Below the pieces are notes generated by a model. The model worked only from the letters and a program-made list of their open reading frames with translations, was not told the origin of the DNA and searched no databases. A stretch of 64,000 nt of DNA from Burkholderia aenigmatica (lineage in GTDB: Bacteria > Pseudomonadota > Gammaproteobacteria > Burkholderiales > Burkholderiaceae), in the NCBI RefSeq assembly GCF_902499175.1, contig NZ_CABVQC010000012.1:62001-126000 (forward strand), given 5' to 3'. This document shows, one piece after another, positions 36,675-46,541 of the stretch; positions within the stretch are counted from its first letter, which is position 1; each line of letters starts with the position of its first letter. The position numbers were made by a program, and so were the translations under genes.

Positions 36675-37505
36675 ATGGAACGCGTCGAACATCACGCCAG
36701 CTTTGACGGCTGGCAGGACGTCTATCAGCATGAATCGAAGACGCTGGGCTGCACGATGAAGGTCGGTATCTACCTGCCTCCGCAGGCGCAGCACGGCAAG
36801 GTGCCGGTGCTGTACTGGCTTTCGGGCCTCACCTGCACCGAGCAGAATTTCATCACGAAGTCCGCGGTTCAGCGCCATGCGGCCGAACATGGCATTGCCA
36901 TCGTCGCACCGGATAGCAGCGCTCGAGGCGAAGGCGTTGCGGATGATCCTGCCTATGACCTTGGGCAGGGGGCAAGTTTCTACGTCAATGCGACACAGGC
37001 CCCTTGGTCAGCGAACTATCGAATGTATGACTACGTCGTGGAGGAGTTGCCTGCGCTGATAGAGGCCAATTTTCCCGTGACAGCGGAGCGAAGCATCAGC
37101 GGCCACTCCATGGGGGGACACGGCGCGTTGGTCATTGCCCTTCGCAATCCGGACCGCTATCGAAGCGTCTCGGCCTTCTCGCCGATCGTCGCCCCCACCC
37201 GGGTTCCGTGGGGCCACAAGGCGCTGGAGGCCTACCTGGGCAGCGACCGGGAAGCATGGATGCAGTACGACACCGTGGAGTTGATTCGCACCGTGCACGA
37301 GCGTTTGCCGTTGCTGGTGGATCAGGGCCTGGGCGACGAATTCCTGGAGAGCCAGCTTCAGCCCGACTTGCTGCGCAAAGCCTGCGACGAGACGGGGCAT
37401 CCGCTCACGTTGAATCTGCGCCCGGGCTACGACCACAGCTACTACTTCATTGCCAGCTTCATTGGCGAGCATATGGCACACCATGCGTCAGCGCTGAAAC
37501 GCTGA
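36675..37505 (+). CDS. fghA: S-formylglutathione hydrolase
   Basis: This 276-residue serine hydrolase of the esterase D family releases formate and regenerates glutathione from S-formylglutathione. The nucleophile is in SGHSMGGHGAL (about residue 145), the oxyanion segment is LSGLTCTEQNF, and the catalytic His is in GYDHSYYFI. The length is normal. CGGAGAA lies upstream of the ATG at 36675. With frmA it completes formaldehyde oxidation to formate. Confidence 0.95.
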   Translation: MERVEHHASFDGWQDVYQHESKTLGCTMKVGIYLPPQAQHGKVPVLYWLSGLTCTEQNFITKSAVQRHAAEHGIAIVAPDSSARGEGVADDPAYDLGQGASFYVNATQAPWSANYRMYDYVVEELPALIEANFPVTAERSISGHSMGGHGALVIALRNPDRYRSVSAFSPIVAPTRVPWGHKALEAYLGSDREAWMQYDTVELIRTVHERLPLLVDQGLGDEFLESQLQPDLLRKACDETGHPLTLNLRPGYDHSYYFIASFIGEHMAHHASALKR

Positions 37506-37523
37506 GCGAGAGGAGATCAGGTC

Positions 37524-38831
37524 ATGATACGGACCGCAAAAAACCGACATCACGTCGTCATCATCGGAGCAGGCTTCGGCGGGATCGAGGCTGCCAACCA
37601 GCTTGCTGGTGCCGAGGTCGATGTGACGATCATCGATCGGCGCAATCATCACTTGTTCCAACCGTTGCTTTACCAGGTTGCAGGGGCGTCTCTCGCGACA
37701 TCGGAGATCGCCTGGCCTATTCGCCACCTGTTTCGCAATCGCCCGGAAGTGAACACGTTGATGGCGGAAGTGGAAGGTATCGATCAGGACGCGCGCCAGG
37801 TCATTCTCAGCAATGGATCGAGGCAAAACTACGATACGCTCGTGCTCGCGACTGGCGCTACCCACGCCTATTTCGGACATGACGAATGGGGGGCTTTCGC
37901 GCCGGGGTTGAAGACGCTGGAAGATGCCACGACCATTCGGGGCCGAATCCTCGCGGCCTTCGAGGAGGCCGAGCGCACGAGCGATCCCCTGCAGCGTGCC
38001 GCGCTGCAGACGTTCGTCATCATCGGTGGTGGTCCCACCGGCGTTGAACTGGCCGGAACCATCGCCGAGCTTGCACGAGACACGCTGGCGCGTGACTTCC
38101 GCTCAATCGATCCGAGTACGTCGCGTGTCGTGCTGATCGAGGCTGGCCCGCGCCTGTTGTCCGTCTTTCCGGAGGATCTTTCGGCCTATACACGCCAGGC
38201 GCTCGAAAAGCTCGGGGTCGAGGTCGTGCTGGGTACGCCTGTCACCGAATGCTCGGCAAACGGCGTGGTGTATGGCGGCAAGCCCCTATCGGCCAAGACC
38301 ATCGTCTGGGCCGCCGGCGTCCAGGCGTCTCCCGCCGCCCGTTGGTTGGGTGCTGCGTCTGATCGTGCCGGTCGAGTGGTCGTTCGCCCTGACCTGACGG
38401 TCGCTGGTCACCCGGAGGTCTTCGTCATCGGCGATACGGCGTCCTGCACCATGGCCAACGGGAAACCCGTGCCGGGCATCGCTCCGGCGGCCAAGCAACA
38501 AGGCAAGTACGTCGCCAATCTCATCGGACGCCGCTTGAAGGGCGAGCCCGTTGACGCGCCCTTCAAATACCGGCATCAGGGGAACCTGGCAACCATCGGC
38601 CGCAGCTTGGCAGTGATAGACATGGGGCGGGTGAAGCTGCGTGGTTCCTTTGCGTGGTGGATCTGGAAGCTCGCGCATATCTACTTTCTGATCGGTACGC
38701 GAAATCGCCTCAGCGTCGCGTTGAGCTGGGTGTGGAACCACAGCATCGGCTACCGGGGCGCTCGCATCATCATGCATGCGAGCACCGACGAGAATCCCAC
38801 GGTGTTGGACAAATCCGCCTCCCTGGATTGA
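37524..38831 (+). CDS. ndh: Type II NADH dehydrogenase (NDH-2), FAD dependent
   Basis: This 435-residue flavoprotein has the FAD motif VVIIGAGFGGIEAANQL, the NADH motif FVIIGGGPTGVELAGTI, and the second FAD-contact VFVIGDTAS. A C-terminal amphipathic region WWIWKLAHIYFLIGTRNRL is the usual membrane-surface anchor. It passes electrons from NADH to quinone without pumping protons. Placed 18 bases after fghA, it may reoxidise the NADH made by FrmA. The reading frame is complete and it is the last gene of the operon. Confidence 0.9.
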   Translation: MIRTAKNRHHVVIIGAGFGGIEAANQLAGAEVDVTIIDRRNHHLFQPLLYQVAGASLATSEIAWPIRHLFRNRPEVNTLMAEVEGIDQDARQVILSNGSRQNYDTLVLATGATHAYFGHDEWGAFAPGLKTLEDATTIRGRILAAFEEAERTSDPLQRAALQTFVIIGGGPTGVELAGTIAELARDTLARDFRSIDPSTSRVVLIEAGPRLLSVFPEDLSAYTRQALEKLGVEVVLGTPVTECSANGVVYGGKPLSAKTIVWAAGVQASPAARWLGAASDRAGRVVVRPDLTVAGHPEVFVIGDTASCTMANGKPVPGIAPAAKQQGKYVANLIGRRLKGEPVDAPFKYRHQGNLATIGRSLAVIDMGRVKLRGSFAWWIWKLAHIYFLIGTRNRLSVALSWVWNHSIGYRGARIIMHASTDENPTVLDKSASLD

Positions 38832-39003
38832 GAGGGTCAACGTTACCGGAACGTCAAAGCACGAAAATCAAAGCCCCCATCCCGCGCACCGCTGGCTCCG
38901 ACAGACGATCGTGTCGCTGTTCACGCGCCCGGCGGAGCAGCCGGGCAGCACGGCGCGCCCGGCCACCCGGCGCGCCGCCCGCTAGATGCGCGGGCGTGTC
39001 GCT

Positions 39004-39636
39004 TTAGACATTCGACACCAGCAGCCTGATCCCGGCCACGCCGAACACGACGGCGAGACACGCTTCCATCGCGCGCCGGCCGCGCACGTACAGCCGGCGC
39101 GCGCCGTCCATCGAGAACACGAGCGCATAGCCGCCGAACACCAGGCACCCGATCGCAAGGCAGCCCGGCACGACCGCGCCATGCGACGCACCCGCGCCGT
39201 TCGACGACAGCGCGACGATCGACACCCACACGAGGATCGCTTTCGGATTGGTCAGGTGCAGCATCGCGCCGCGCACATAGAAGCGCGACAGCCGCTGCTC
39301 GCCCGCCGCGTTCAGCGACGCTGCCGCGTTGCCCGACAGCGCCGTGCGCCCCGACTTGAACGCGAGCCACAGCAGGTACACCCCGCCGAAGAGCTTGATC
39401 GCGACCAGCAGCTTCGACCACGCGAGCAGCGCGGCCGACACGCCGAGCGCCGCCACCGTCGCCCAGAACATCGACCCGGAAATGACGCCGAGCGCGAACG
39501 CGAGCGCCGCCTTGCGGCCCTGGTTCGCGGCGACCGACATGATCGCGAGATTGCTCGGCCCGGGGCTGGCCGTACCGATGAAATAGGCGGTGTAGGCCAG
39601 CAACAGGTTGGCCGAGAAGAAGGCGTGGACGCTCAT
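39004..39636 (-). CDS. LysE/RhtB family amino acid exporter
   Basis: This 210-residue inner-membrane protein has about six hydrophobic segments and the LysE/RhtB signature TASPGPSNLAIMSVAANQGRK near residue 25-45. HLTNPKAILVW appears near 125. It should export an amino acid or homoserine lactone-like compound by proton antiport. The start at 39636 (GCGAGG upstream) gives the typical short periplasmic N-terminus; longer frames add an unrelated basic stretch. No paired LysR/Lrp regulator is next to it. Confidence 0.9.
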   Translation of the reverse strand: MSVHAFFSANLLLAYTAYFIGTASPGPSNLAIMSVAANQGRKAALAFALGVISGSMFWATVAALGVSAALLAWSKLLVAIKLFGGVYLLWLAFKSGRTALSGNAAASLNAAGEQRLSRFYVRGAMLHLTNPKAILVWVSIVALSSNGAGASHGAVVPGCLAIGCLVFGGYALVFSMDGARRLYVRGRRAMEACLAVVFGVAGIRLLVSNV

Positions 39637-40235
39637 GTCGAACCTCGCAGGGATGATCGGGAGATTGTTGGCAAACGCGCGCCGCCTGCCCATGGACAAT
39701 TGGCCTGTAATTCGCTGGGCCAGTTGCCAGTTGGGCGGTCGCGCAACCGGATCGCAGCCGGCGAATCCGTCTCGTTTTTGAAACACTCGTCACATTCCCC
39801 TGCGGTTTTTGCCGACCCTGGCGGCCGTCCCGTCCCACCGCGTCCGGCCGGCCGAACGCTTGGCAGGCGCAGGCGGCACGCACGGGCCGCCTCGTTTCGT
39901 CGATCCGGCGAGGCACGCGCCGCGCAATTTATCCCGCCGTTACGTTACATCCGTGAAGCATTTCGCCTCGCCGCACCGCCCGCCGTACCCGACATGCATC
40001 GCGCCGCGCATGTCGATGGCCGCCTCGATCACCTCCGCCCCCCAGTATCGGCGGGACTCGCCGCCGCGCGCCGCAGCGCGGCTCAGCCCTGCTCGACAAT
40101 GGTCTCGCGGCGCTGGTACGGAACCTGCATTCCATTCGGGGGACAGCCGCGCCGTTCATCGCGCGGACACGAATCCACCCTCGGGCGCACCCACCGGATA
40201 CGCCCGATCGATCCGCGCAAGCAACGAGGCCCTTC
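39637..40235. other. Intergenic region between lysE-like gene and small hypothetical gene
   Basis: About 600 bases. The part at 39650-39740 is less GC-rich and likely contains the exporter promoter. The remainder is very GC-rich with open frames on both strands that look like composition artefacts. Nothing else is supported. Confidence 0.4.
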
Positions 40236-40559
40236 ATGGATGCGCTGCCCAATTCGTCCGACACGTCGTTCCAGCTCTTTCTCGCGAAGCTGCTCGAACA
40301 GCCGTTGCCCGACTGGACCGAAAAACAGCAGATGGAACTCGAGATGGCGCGCTCGCTGTCCACCGAAATGGTCCACCTCGCCGAGGACATGCGCGGCCGC
40401 ACGCCCGATCTCGCGCGCTGCCTCGTGCTGCTCCGCTACGCGAAGGTGCTCGACTTCATGCTGACGTCGCTCGCCGCGCACCGCGACATTCATCCGCAGA
40501 CGCTGCGCACGCTGTTCCGGCTCGCGAACCTGAAAGTCGACGATGCGTATCCGGCCTGA
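40236..40559 (+). CDS. Small helical hypothetical protein
   Basis: This 107-residue acidic, leucine-rich protein looks all-helical (FQLFLAKLLEQPLPDW, LEMARSLSTEMVHLAEDM). No motif is recognised and no signal peptide is present. The codon bias is that of a real gene. The two following small genes are on the same strand with short gaps, so the three may form a unit. Confidence 0.6.
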   Translation: MDALPNSSDTSFQLFLAKLLEQPLPDWTEKQQMELEMARSLSTEMVHLAEDMRGRTPDLARCLVLLRYAKVLDFMLTSLAAHRDIHPQTLRTLFRLANLKVDDAYPA

Positions 40560-40628
40560 GCCGGCACCATGCAGCGGCGGCCGCGGCAGCCCTGCCCGAT
40601 CCGCGCGCATGCCCGATGACCTCGCCGC

Positions 40629-40862
40629 ATGAGCATCAGGAACCGGAAATCCCGGCTGGCCGGCGCACTCGGCGTGTTCGTGAAGCGCTACGGGCGCAAG
40701 GCGCAGAAGCATCACGACCCGAACGACCGCCGCTACGATCACGACGTCGAGCGCACGATGCTGCGCTTGTCGCCGGCCGACCTCTCCGATCTGCTGGCCG
40801 ACGCTGACGCCAGCGCGGACGACGCCGAGGCCGGTTTCGCCGAGGTGAGACGCACGCCGTGA
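40629..40862 (+). CDS. Small basic hypothetical protein
   Basis: This 77-residue protein has a basic N-terminal half (MSIRNRKSRLAG, KRYGRKAQKHH) and an acidic C-terminal half (LLADADASADDAEAG). Its stop overlaps the GTG start of the next gene, which supports both being translated. Function unknown. Confidence 0.55.
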   Translation: MSIRNRKSRLAGALGVFVKRYGRKAQKHHDPNDRRYDHDVERTMLRLSPADLSDLLADADASADDAEAGFAEVRRTP

Positions 40863-41404
40863 ACGCTGCCGACTTCGACCGGATCTGGCCGGCCATCTGC
40901 GAAACCCCGGCCTGGTCCGTGACGAAAGGCCAGGGCAGCTTTCTCACGTTCGAATTCGGGCAACCCGCGCTGCATGTCAGGGAGCCGATCGCCGGCTCGC
41001 GCGGCCTGTCCGCGGCGGCACGCGACAGGCTCGCGTCGCGGCACGTGACGGTCACCGGCAACGGGCATCTGTGGATCTGCTACTGCCATTGGTCGATCGC
41101 GCTCGACGGTCACGAGCTCGCGCACAGCGAATCCCGGTCCGGCGACATCGCGGCTGCCGCGCAACGTCTCGACGGGCAGATCCTGCAATCGGTCGCGCCG
41201 CGTGCCCAGCCGGGTTCGTGGGCGTTCGACTTCGACCTCGGCGGCCAGTTGACGACCTGGCCCTACGGCGACGACCCGGCGGACGAACAGTGGCACCTCT
41301 ACGACCGGCGCTCGGGCAACGTGCTGACCGCCCGCGCGGACGGCACCTGGTCGTATGGCCCGGCGAACGCGCCGCCCGGCAGCGAATCGTGCGGTTCCGA
41401 CTAG
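40859..41404 (+). CDS. Hypothetical protein
   Basis: This 181-residue protein begins with GTG overlapping the preceding stop (GTGA). It has no signal peptide or membrane segment and is rich in Trp and Gly. The second half has WAFDFDLGGQLTTWPYGD and WHLYDRRSGNVLTARADG, suggesting a beta-strand repeat fold. The family is not recognised. It is translationally coupled to the gene before it. Confidence 0.6.
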   Translation: MNAADFDRIWPAICETPAWSVTKGQGSFLTFEFGQPALHVREPIAGSRGLSAAARDRLASRHVTVTGNGHLWICYCHWSIALDGHELAHSESRSGDIAAAAQRLDGQILQSVAPRAQPGSWAFDFDLGGQLTTWPYGDDPADEQWHLYDRRSGNVLTARADGTWSYGPANAPPGSESCGSD

Positions 41405-41508
41405 CCGCCGCGGACACGCCCGTTCGGCTGCTACAGCACGCCGGGCCGATGCCGCGCATCAGCGTGACGACCGGCCCCGCCCCGCAAACGGAGGTACAAT
41501 CGCGCGCC

Positions 41509-41994
41509 ATGAACGCACTTCGCCGCTTCCTGCTCCGGCACGGTGTCGCGCGACAGCTTCTGTGGGGATTCCTCCTCGTGACGCTGCTGTCCCGTGCGCT
41601 GATGTCGGGTGCCGTGATGCTCGATCCGGAAGGTCCGGATGCGGGCTCGGTGGTGCTGTGTTCGGGCCGCGGCCCGCTGATCGTCAACGTGGCCGCGCTG
41701 GCAGTCCGTTTCGATGCCGGCGCGCCGATCACACCGGCCAACGATGCGCTGGCGCTCGCCGATGCGCTCAAGCATGACGCGCATGCCGACAACACGGCAT
41801 CGTCCGGAAACGGCGACAGCCTGTGCGCATTCGGTGCCGCGCTGTTCACGGCGCTGGCGTCGTTCGTATTGCTGGTGTTGCTGTTTCCCGCCGCCGCGCC
41901 GCGGCGCTTCCGGATTCACTTCGACAGTATTCCCTTCGTGCGATCGATCTTCGACGATCGCCCACCTTCCCGCGCGCCTCCTCTGTTCTGCTGA
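41509..41994 (+). CDS. Small membrane protein, DUF2946-like
   Basis: This 161-residue protein has two membrane segments (about 15-37 and 108-128) and a short periplasmic VVLCSGRGP stretch resembling the C-x-x-x-G motif of DUF2946 proteins. Those are frequently found beside copper or TonB-dependent uptake genes. GGAGGT lies 13 bases upstream of the ATG, a slightly long spacing. It precedes the PepSY reductase and TonB-dependent receptor, so a role in metal handling is plausible. The family match is tentative. Confidence 0.55.
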   Translation: MNALRRFLLRHGVARQLLWGFLLVTLLSRALMSGAVMLDPEGPDAGSVVLCSGRGPLIVNVAALAVRFDAGAPITPANDALALADALKHDAHADNTASSGNGDSLCAFGAALFTALASFVLLVLLFPAAAPRRFRIHFDSIPFVRSIFDDRPPSRAPPLFC

Positions 41995-42236
41995 CGGTTC
42001 CGCCCAGCGGCTCGTGCACGTCGATGTGCATGGGCCTGCACGCCATTCGTCTCATACGACCTGATTCAAGCGTTCACCCGCCTGCCCGCATCGCGCGGGC
42101 GACGCCGTCATGCGCCCCGCCTGCGCGTGGCGCCGCGCCGCCCGTTCCATCGATGCGCGCTGGCGGGCGCGACGCACGTTGACGTCCGCCGGCCCGCGCC
42201 GGCGTGGCCGCTCAACGAACACGAGGAGCTGACACC

Positions 42237-43700
42237 ATGTCGACCACCGTCGAGCGGGCCATCTCGCCCGCCCAATCCGCCCACGCCGGCTACCGGACGC
42301 TCTGGCGCTGGCACTTCTATGCCGGCCTGTTCGTCATGCCGTTCCTGGTGGTCCTCGCGATCACCGGAACGCTCTATTGCTTCCAGCCGCAGATCGAGCC
42401 GTTGCTGTATCCGCACCGGCTCGTCGTCGAGCCGCGTGCCACGCCGCGACTCGATCCCGACGCGCTGCTCGCGAACGCGCGCACCGCGATGCCGGCCGGC
42501 GCGACGCCGGTTTCCATGCAGGTCTCGACCGCGCCGGACCGCAGCGCCGAATACGTGTTCCGGCTGCGCGACGGCAGCCGCGAGAGCGTGTACGTGAACC
42601 CGTACGACGGCAGCGTGCTCGGCACGCTGAGCGTCGAGAACCGCTTCATGCAGATCGACCGGATGCTGCATCGCAAGCTGCTGCTCGGCAAGACGGGCGA
42701 ACTGCTGATGGAGCTCGCCGCGTGCTGGACCTTCGTGATGATCGGCACCGGCATCGCGCTGTGGTGGCCACGAGGCGCTGCGCGCGTCGCGCAGGCGCTG
42801 CGCCCCGACCTGTCGCTGCGCGGCCGACCGCTGTGGAAGAACATTCACGCGACGGCCGGCATCTGGCTCGCGGCCGGCACGGTGGCATTCATCCTGACGG
42901 GGCTGCCGTGGTCGGGCTCGTGGGGCAAGAATTTCAAGGCGCTGGCCGCGACCGTGAACCTCGGTGCGCCGGAAGGCGCATGGGGCGGCGGGTCGGTGCG
43001 CTCGACCCGCCCGGGTGCCGCTACGGCGCCCGCGCCGGCCCAGGCCGCGGCGCCGGCCGGCCATCACCACGCATCCGGCGAATCGATGCCGGGAATGGTG
43101 ATGGACGACCTGCCGTTGCCGCAAACGCCGTGGGCAGTCGGCAACGTGCCCGTCCCGCATTCGCCGTCGGCACCGACGCCGGCACCGCTGCCGCCGGCCC
43201 GCGCGATCGCGATCGTCGCGGGCGTCGGCGTGACGAGCGGCTACACGCTCGCGCTGCCGTCCGGCGCGGACGGCGTGTTCACCGCGTCGTACTTCCCGGA
43301 CGACCCGAAGGCCGAGCGAACGATCTACATCGACCAGTACAGCGGGGCCGTCCTGAAGGACATCCGCTATGAGGACTACGGCGCGGTCTCGCGGGCCGTG
43401 TCGTACGGCACGTCGCTGCACATGGGCCGCTACTTCGGGCTGGCGAACCAGATCGTCTGCGCGGTGCTGTCGCTCGGGCTCGCCGCGATGGCCGTCACGG
43501 GTACCGTGATGTGGTGGAAGCGCCGCCCGGCCCGCAAATTGGGCGCGCCGTCGCGCGAGCGCGGTGCGCCGCCGATGCGCGGCTGGATCTCGGGGCTCGT
43601 CCTGCTTGGCGTCGTCTTTCCGCTGATGGGCGCGACGATCGTCGCGGTCTGGCTGGTCGACCGCCTGCTGTTCGGCCGTGCGGCACGCGCGGCAGCGTGA
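42237..43700 (+). CDS. PepSY-domain inner-membrane protein (siderophore/metal reductase-like)
   Basis: This 487-residue protein has four to five membrane segments (about 22-45, 160-182, 208-230, 395-420, 455-480) and PepSY domains in the periplasmic loops. Relatives such as FoxB and FpvG reduce ferric siderophores in the periplasm. Conserved His residues in the membrane helices (LWRWHFYAGLF, WKNIHATAGIW) fit heme or metal binding. The loop at about 265-320 carries an unusual His/Met-rich insert (GHHHASGESMPGMVM) like copper-binding sequences. It is 38 bases upstream of a TonB-dependent receptor, so they act as a pair. Confidence 0.9.
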   Translation: MSTTVERAISPAQSAHAGYRTLWRWHFYAGLFVMPFLVVLAITGTLYCFQPQIEPLLYPHRLVVEPRATPRLDPDALLANARTAMPAGATPVSMQVSTAPDRSAEYVFRLRDGSRESVYVNPYDGSVLGTLSVENRFMQIDRMLHRKLLLGKTGELLMELAACWTFVMIGTGIALWWPRGAARVAQALRPDLSLRGRPLWKNIHATAGIWLAAGTVAFILTGLPWSGSWGKNFKALAATVNLGAPEGAWGGGSVRSTRPGAATAPAPAQAAAPAGHHHASGESMPGMVMDDLPLPQTPWAVGNVPVPHSPSAPTPAPLPPARAIAIVAGVGVTSGYTLALPSGADGVFTASYFPDDPKAERTIYIDQYSGAVLKDIRYEDYGAVSRAVSYGTSLHMGRYFGLANQIVCAVLSLGLAAMAVTGTVMWWKRRPARKLGAPSRERGAPPMRGWISGLVLLGVVFPLMGATIVAVWLVDRLLFGRAARAAA

Positions 43701-43738
43701 TCGCGAAGCGATTCCACCGATTCGAAGGATAACGAAAC

Positions 43739-45856
43739 ATGAAGTTCAGATTGATGCTGCCCGCCGCGTTGCTCGCGGCCTTCGCGCCGGCAGGGCAGGC
43801 ACAGGAAAGCGACGCCGGAAGCACCGGCGCCACGCTCGCACCGATTCGCGTCAACGCCCAGAAAGCGACGCCGCTCACGCAACCGCTCGACACCGGCAGC
43901 CGTCTCGGGCTGTCGTCGCTCGAAACGCCCGCGAGCGTCGAGCAGCTCGACCGCAAGACGCTCGACACGCGCGGCGACAGTTCGATCGTCGACGCGGTGA
44001 GCCGCGCCACCGGCATCAGCGCATCGCCGCACCCCGGCAACGGCGGCTCGGAGCTCGGCGCGCGCGGCTTCGTCGGCGCGTCGTCGGTCACGCAGCTCTA
44101 TGACGGCGTGCGCCCGTACGGCGCGATCGGCATCACCTTTCCGTTCGACACGTGGTCGGTCGACCATATCGACGTGCTGCGTGGCCCGGCTTCGGTGATC
44201 TACGGCGAAGGCGCGATCGGCGGTGTCGTCAACATCGTGCCGAAGAAGCCGACGCGCGGCGCGATCCAGAACGAGCTACAGGTCGGCGGCGGCACCGAGG
44301 GCACGGCGCGGGCCGCGTTCGGCAGCGGCGGCGCGATCAACGACAAGCTGTCGTACCGCTTCGACATCAGCGGCAACCGCTCGTCGAACTGGGTCGACCG
44401 CGGCAATTCGCGCAACCTGTCGATCTCCGGCGCGCTGCGCTACGACGTGACAGCCGACTTGTACGTGACGGCGTCGTATGCGCAGGGCTTCCAGCATCCG
44501 ATGCAGTATTTCGGCGTGCCGCTCGTCAACGGCGCACGCGATCGCGCGCTCGACAAGAAGAACTACAACGTCGGCGACAGCGACATCGCGTTCCGCGACA
44601 GCTGGGCGACGGTGTCGGCGAACTGGCAGCCGAGCGACAGCCTGAACGTGACGAGCACGCTGTACCGGATGAAGAGCAACCGTCACTGGAAGGATGCCGA
44701 GTACTACACGTACCTGCCGTCGACCGCGCAAGTGCGGCGCAGCAGCTACACGGAGATCTTCCACGACCAGGAGCAGTACGGCAACGTGACGGCGGCCACC
44801 GTGAGCAGCGCGCTGCTCGGGATGCGCAACACGTTCTCGGCGGGCTTCGAGTTCAATCACACGACGTTCCAGCACGACAACAACTCACCGTATTCGGGCA
44901 CGTCGACGGTCGATCCGTTCAACTTCGATCCGGGCAGCTTCATCAACACGGCCGGCACCTATCCGAAGTACCGCAGCCAGTCGAACCAGTACGCGCTGTT
45001 CGCCGAGAACCGGCTGGAGATCACGCCGCGCTGGTCGGTGATCGGCGGGCTGCGCTACGACCACGCGAGCGTGAACCGCGACGATCTCGTGAACGGTGGC
45101 GCGTTCACGAAGATGTTCGCGAACACCGGTTGGCGCATCGGCACCGTGTACGACGTGCAGCCCGGCCTCGCGGTATACGGCCAGTATTCGGTCGCGGCCG
45201 ATCCGATCAGCTCGCTGCTGTCGCTGAATGCGTCGAAGGCGAACTTCACGCTCGCGACCGGCCGGCAGATCGAGATCGGCGTGAAGCAGTCGTTCCTCGG
45301 CGGCAAGGCGGAATGGACGCTGGCCGCCTACCGGATCGTGAAGAGCAATCTCCTGACGGCCGATCCGCTGAATCCGAACCAGTCGATCCAGGTCGGCCAG
45401 CAGTCGTCGCGCGGGCTCGAGGCGACGGTCGGCGCGGAGATCGCGAAGGACTGGCGCGTCGACGCGAACGTGTCGATCCTGCGCGCGAAATATGACGACT
45501 TCCAGCAGACCTCCGGCGGCACGACGGTCTCCCGCGCGGGCAACGTGCCGATATCGGTGCCGCAGCGGCTCGCGAACCTGTGGGTGAGCTGGCGCTTCGC
45601 GCCGGACTGGACGGGCATCGCGGGCGTCAAGTACGTCGGCAAGCGCTTCGCCGACACCGCGAACCAGCTCGTGATGCCGTCGTACACCACCGTCGACCTC
45701 GGCCTCGCGTGGAAGCCGCGCAAGGACACGACGATCACCGCGCGCGCCTACAACGTGTTCAACCGGCGCTTCGTGCAGTCCGCGTACTACAACGAGACGC
45801 AGTACCTGCTCGGCAACGACCGGCGGCTCGAAGTGCTCGCGAACTACCGGTTCTGA
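43739..45856 (+). CDS. TonB-dependent siderophore-type outer membrane receptor
   Basis: This 705-residue outer-membrane receptor has a signal peptide (cleaved after AGQA), a short N-terminus, a plug domain (about 55-165; DHIDVLRGPASVIYGEGAIGGVVNIVPKKP region) and a 22-strand barrel ending in the required aromatic (LEVLANYRF). There is no N-terminal signalling (STN) domain, so it does not control an ECF sigma factor by itself. It imports a metal chelate using TonB energy. The preceding PepSY protein is its likely periplasmic or inner-membrane partner. No Fur box was found in the gap. Confidence 0.93.
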   Translation: MKFRLMLPAALLAAFAPAGQAQESDAGSTGATLAPIRVNAQKATPLTQPLDTGSRLGLSSLETPASVEQLDRKTLDTRGDSSIVDAVSRATGISASPHPGNGGSELGARGFVGASSVTQLYDGVRPYGAIGITFPFDTWSVDHIDVLRGPASVIYGEGAIGGVVNIVPKKPTRGAIQNELQVGGGTEGTARAAFGSGGAINDKLSYRFDISGNRSSNWVDRGNSRNLSISGALRYDVTADLYVTASYAQGFQHPMQYFGVPLVNGARDRALDKKNYNVGDSDIAFRDSWATVSANWQPSDSLNVTSTLYRMKSNRHWKDAEYYTYLPSTAQVRRSSYTEIFHDQEQYGNVTAATVSSALLGMRNTFSAGFEFNHTTFQHDNNSPYSGTSTVDPFNFDPGSFINTAGTYPKYRSQSNQYALFAENRLEITPRWSVIGGLRYDHASVNRDDLVNGGAFTKMFANTGWRIGTVYDVQPGLAVYGQYSVAADPISSLLSLNASKANFTLATGRQIEIGVKQSFLGGKAEWTLAAYRIVKSNLLTADPLNPNQSIQVGQQSSRGLEATVGAEIAKDWRVDANVSILRAKYDDFQQTSGGTTVSRAGNVPISVPQRLANLWVSWRFAPDWTGIAGVKYVGKRFADTANQLVMPSYTTVDLGLAWKPRKDTTITARAYNVFNRRFVQSAYYNETQYLLGNDRRLEVLANYRF

Positions 45857-45967
45857 CGCCGCGCGACCCGGCCCCACGCCCGCGCGGCCGATCCGCCGCG
45901 GCGGACGAGCGAGCGGGCGGGCCGGGTCGCCCCGCGGACACGTTCAATCGAAACAGGAGAATGCCGG

Positions 45968-46417
45968 ATGGCTACGATGGCGTGGCACTACACGGTCATG
46001 CTGCACTTCGAGTCGATCATCATGAGCGAAGTGATCATGCCGAACGCGCTCGACATGGCGCCCGAAGCGAAACCCGTCGCCTGGTTCTCGCGCAATCCCC
46101 ACTGGGAGAAGATGGCCAACCGGCGGGCGATCGATCCCGTGACCGGCGATCGCGTGACATTGACGATGTGGCAGACGCGGCAGGCCGGCGGCGGGCTGGT
46201 GCGCTTCGGAATCGATGCGACGAAGCTGCTTCACGACCAGACGCTCTGGCAGCGCGCGCGTGTCGATGATGCGGCGCGCGACGCGCTCGTCACGGAGGGG
46301 GTGCGGCAGGGTGCCGACCCGCTCGAGTGGTGCGGATCGGTGAAGCCGGTGCCGGTCGAGCGGCTCGTCATCGAGTCGCTCGACGATACGTACCGGTGGC
46401 AGGCGTTCAAATGGTAG
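45968..46417 (+). CDS. Hypothetical protein downstream of TonB receptor
   Basis: This 149-residue protein is not recognised. The ATG at 45968 has AGGAGA nine bases upstream. An inner ATG (MSEVIMPNALDMAPE) is possible, as the first 18 residues (MATMAWHYTVMLHFESII) look like an optional extension. It is soluble and Trp-rich. It could be cotranscribed with the receptor (111-base gap). Confidence 0.6.
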   Translation: MATMAWHYTVMLHFESIIMSEVIMPNALDMAPEAKPVAWFSRNPHWEKMANRRAIDPVTGDRVTLTMWQTRQAGGGLVRFGIDATKLLHDQTLWQRARVDDAARDALVTEGVRQGADPLEWCGSVKPVPVERLVIESLDDTYRWQAFKW

Positions 46418-46541
46418 GCGGCCGCCGTGCACCCGACGCGTTGCGCACGCTATCGCGACGGCCGGCTCCGCCGGAACTCGACGAGGAATGCGATGGCCAG
46501 ACCGTTGCCTGACCGGGCTATCGTGATCCTCGCCGCGCCCT

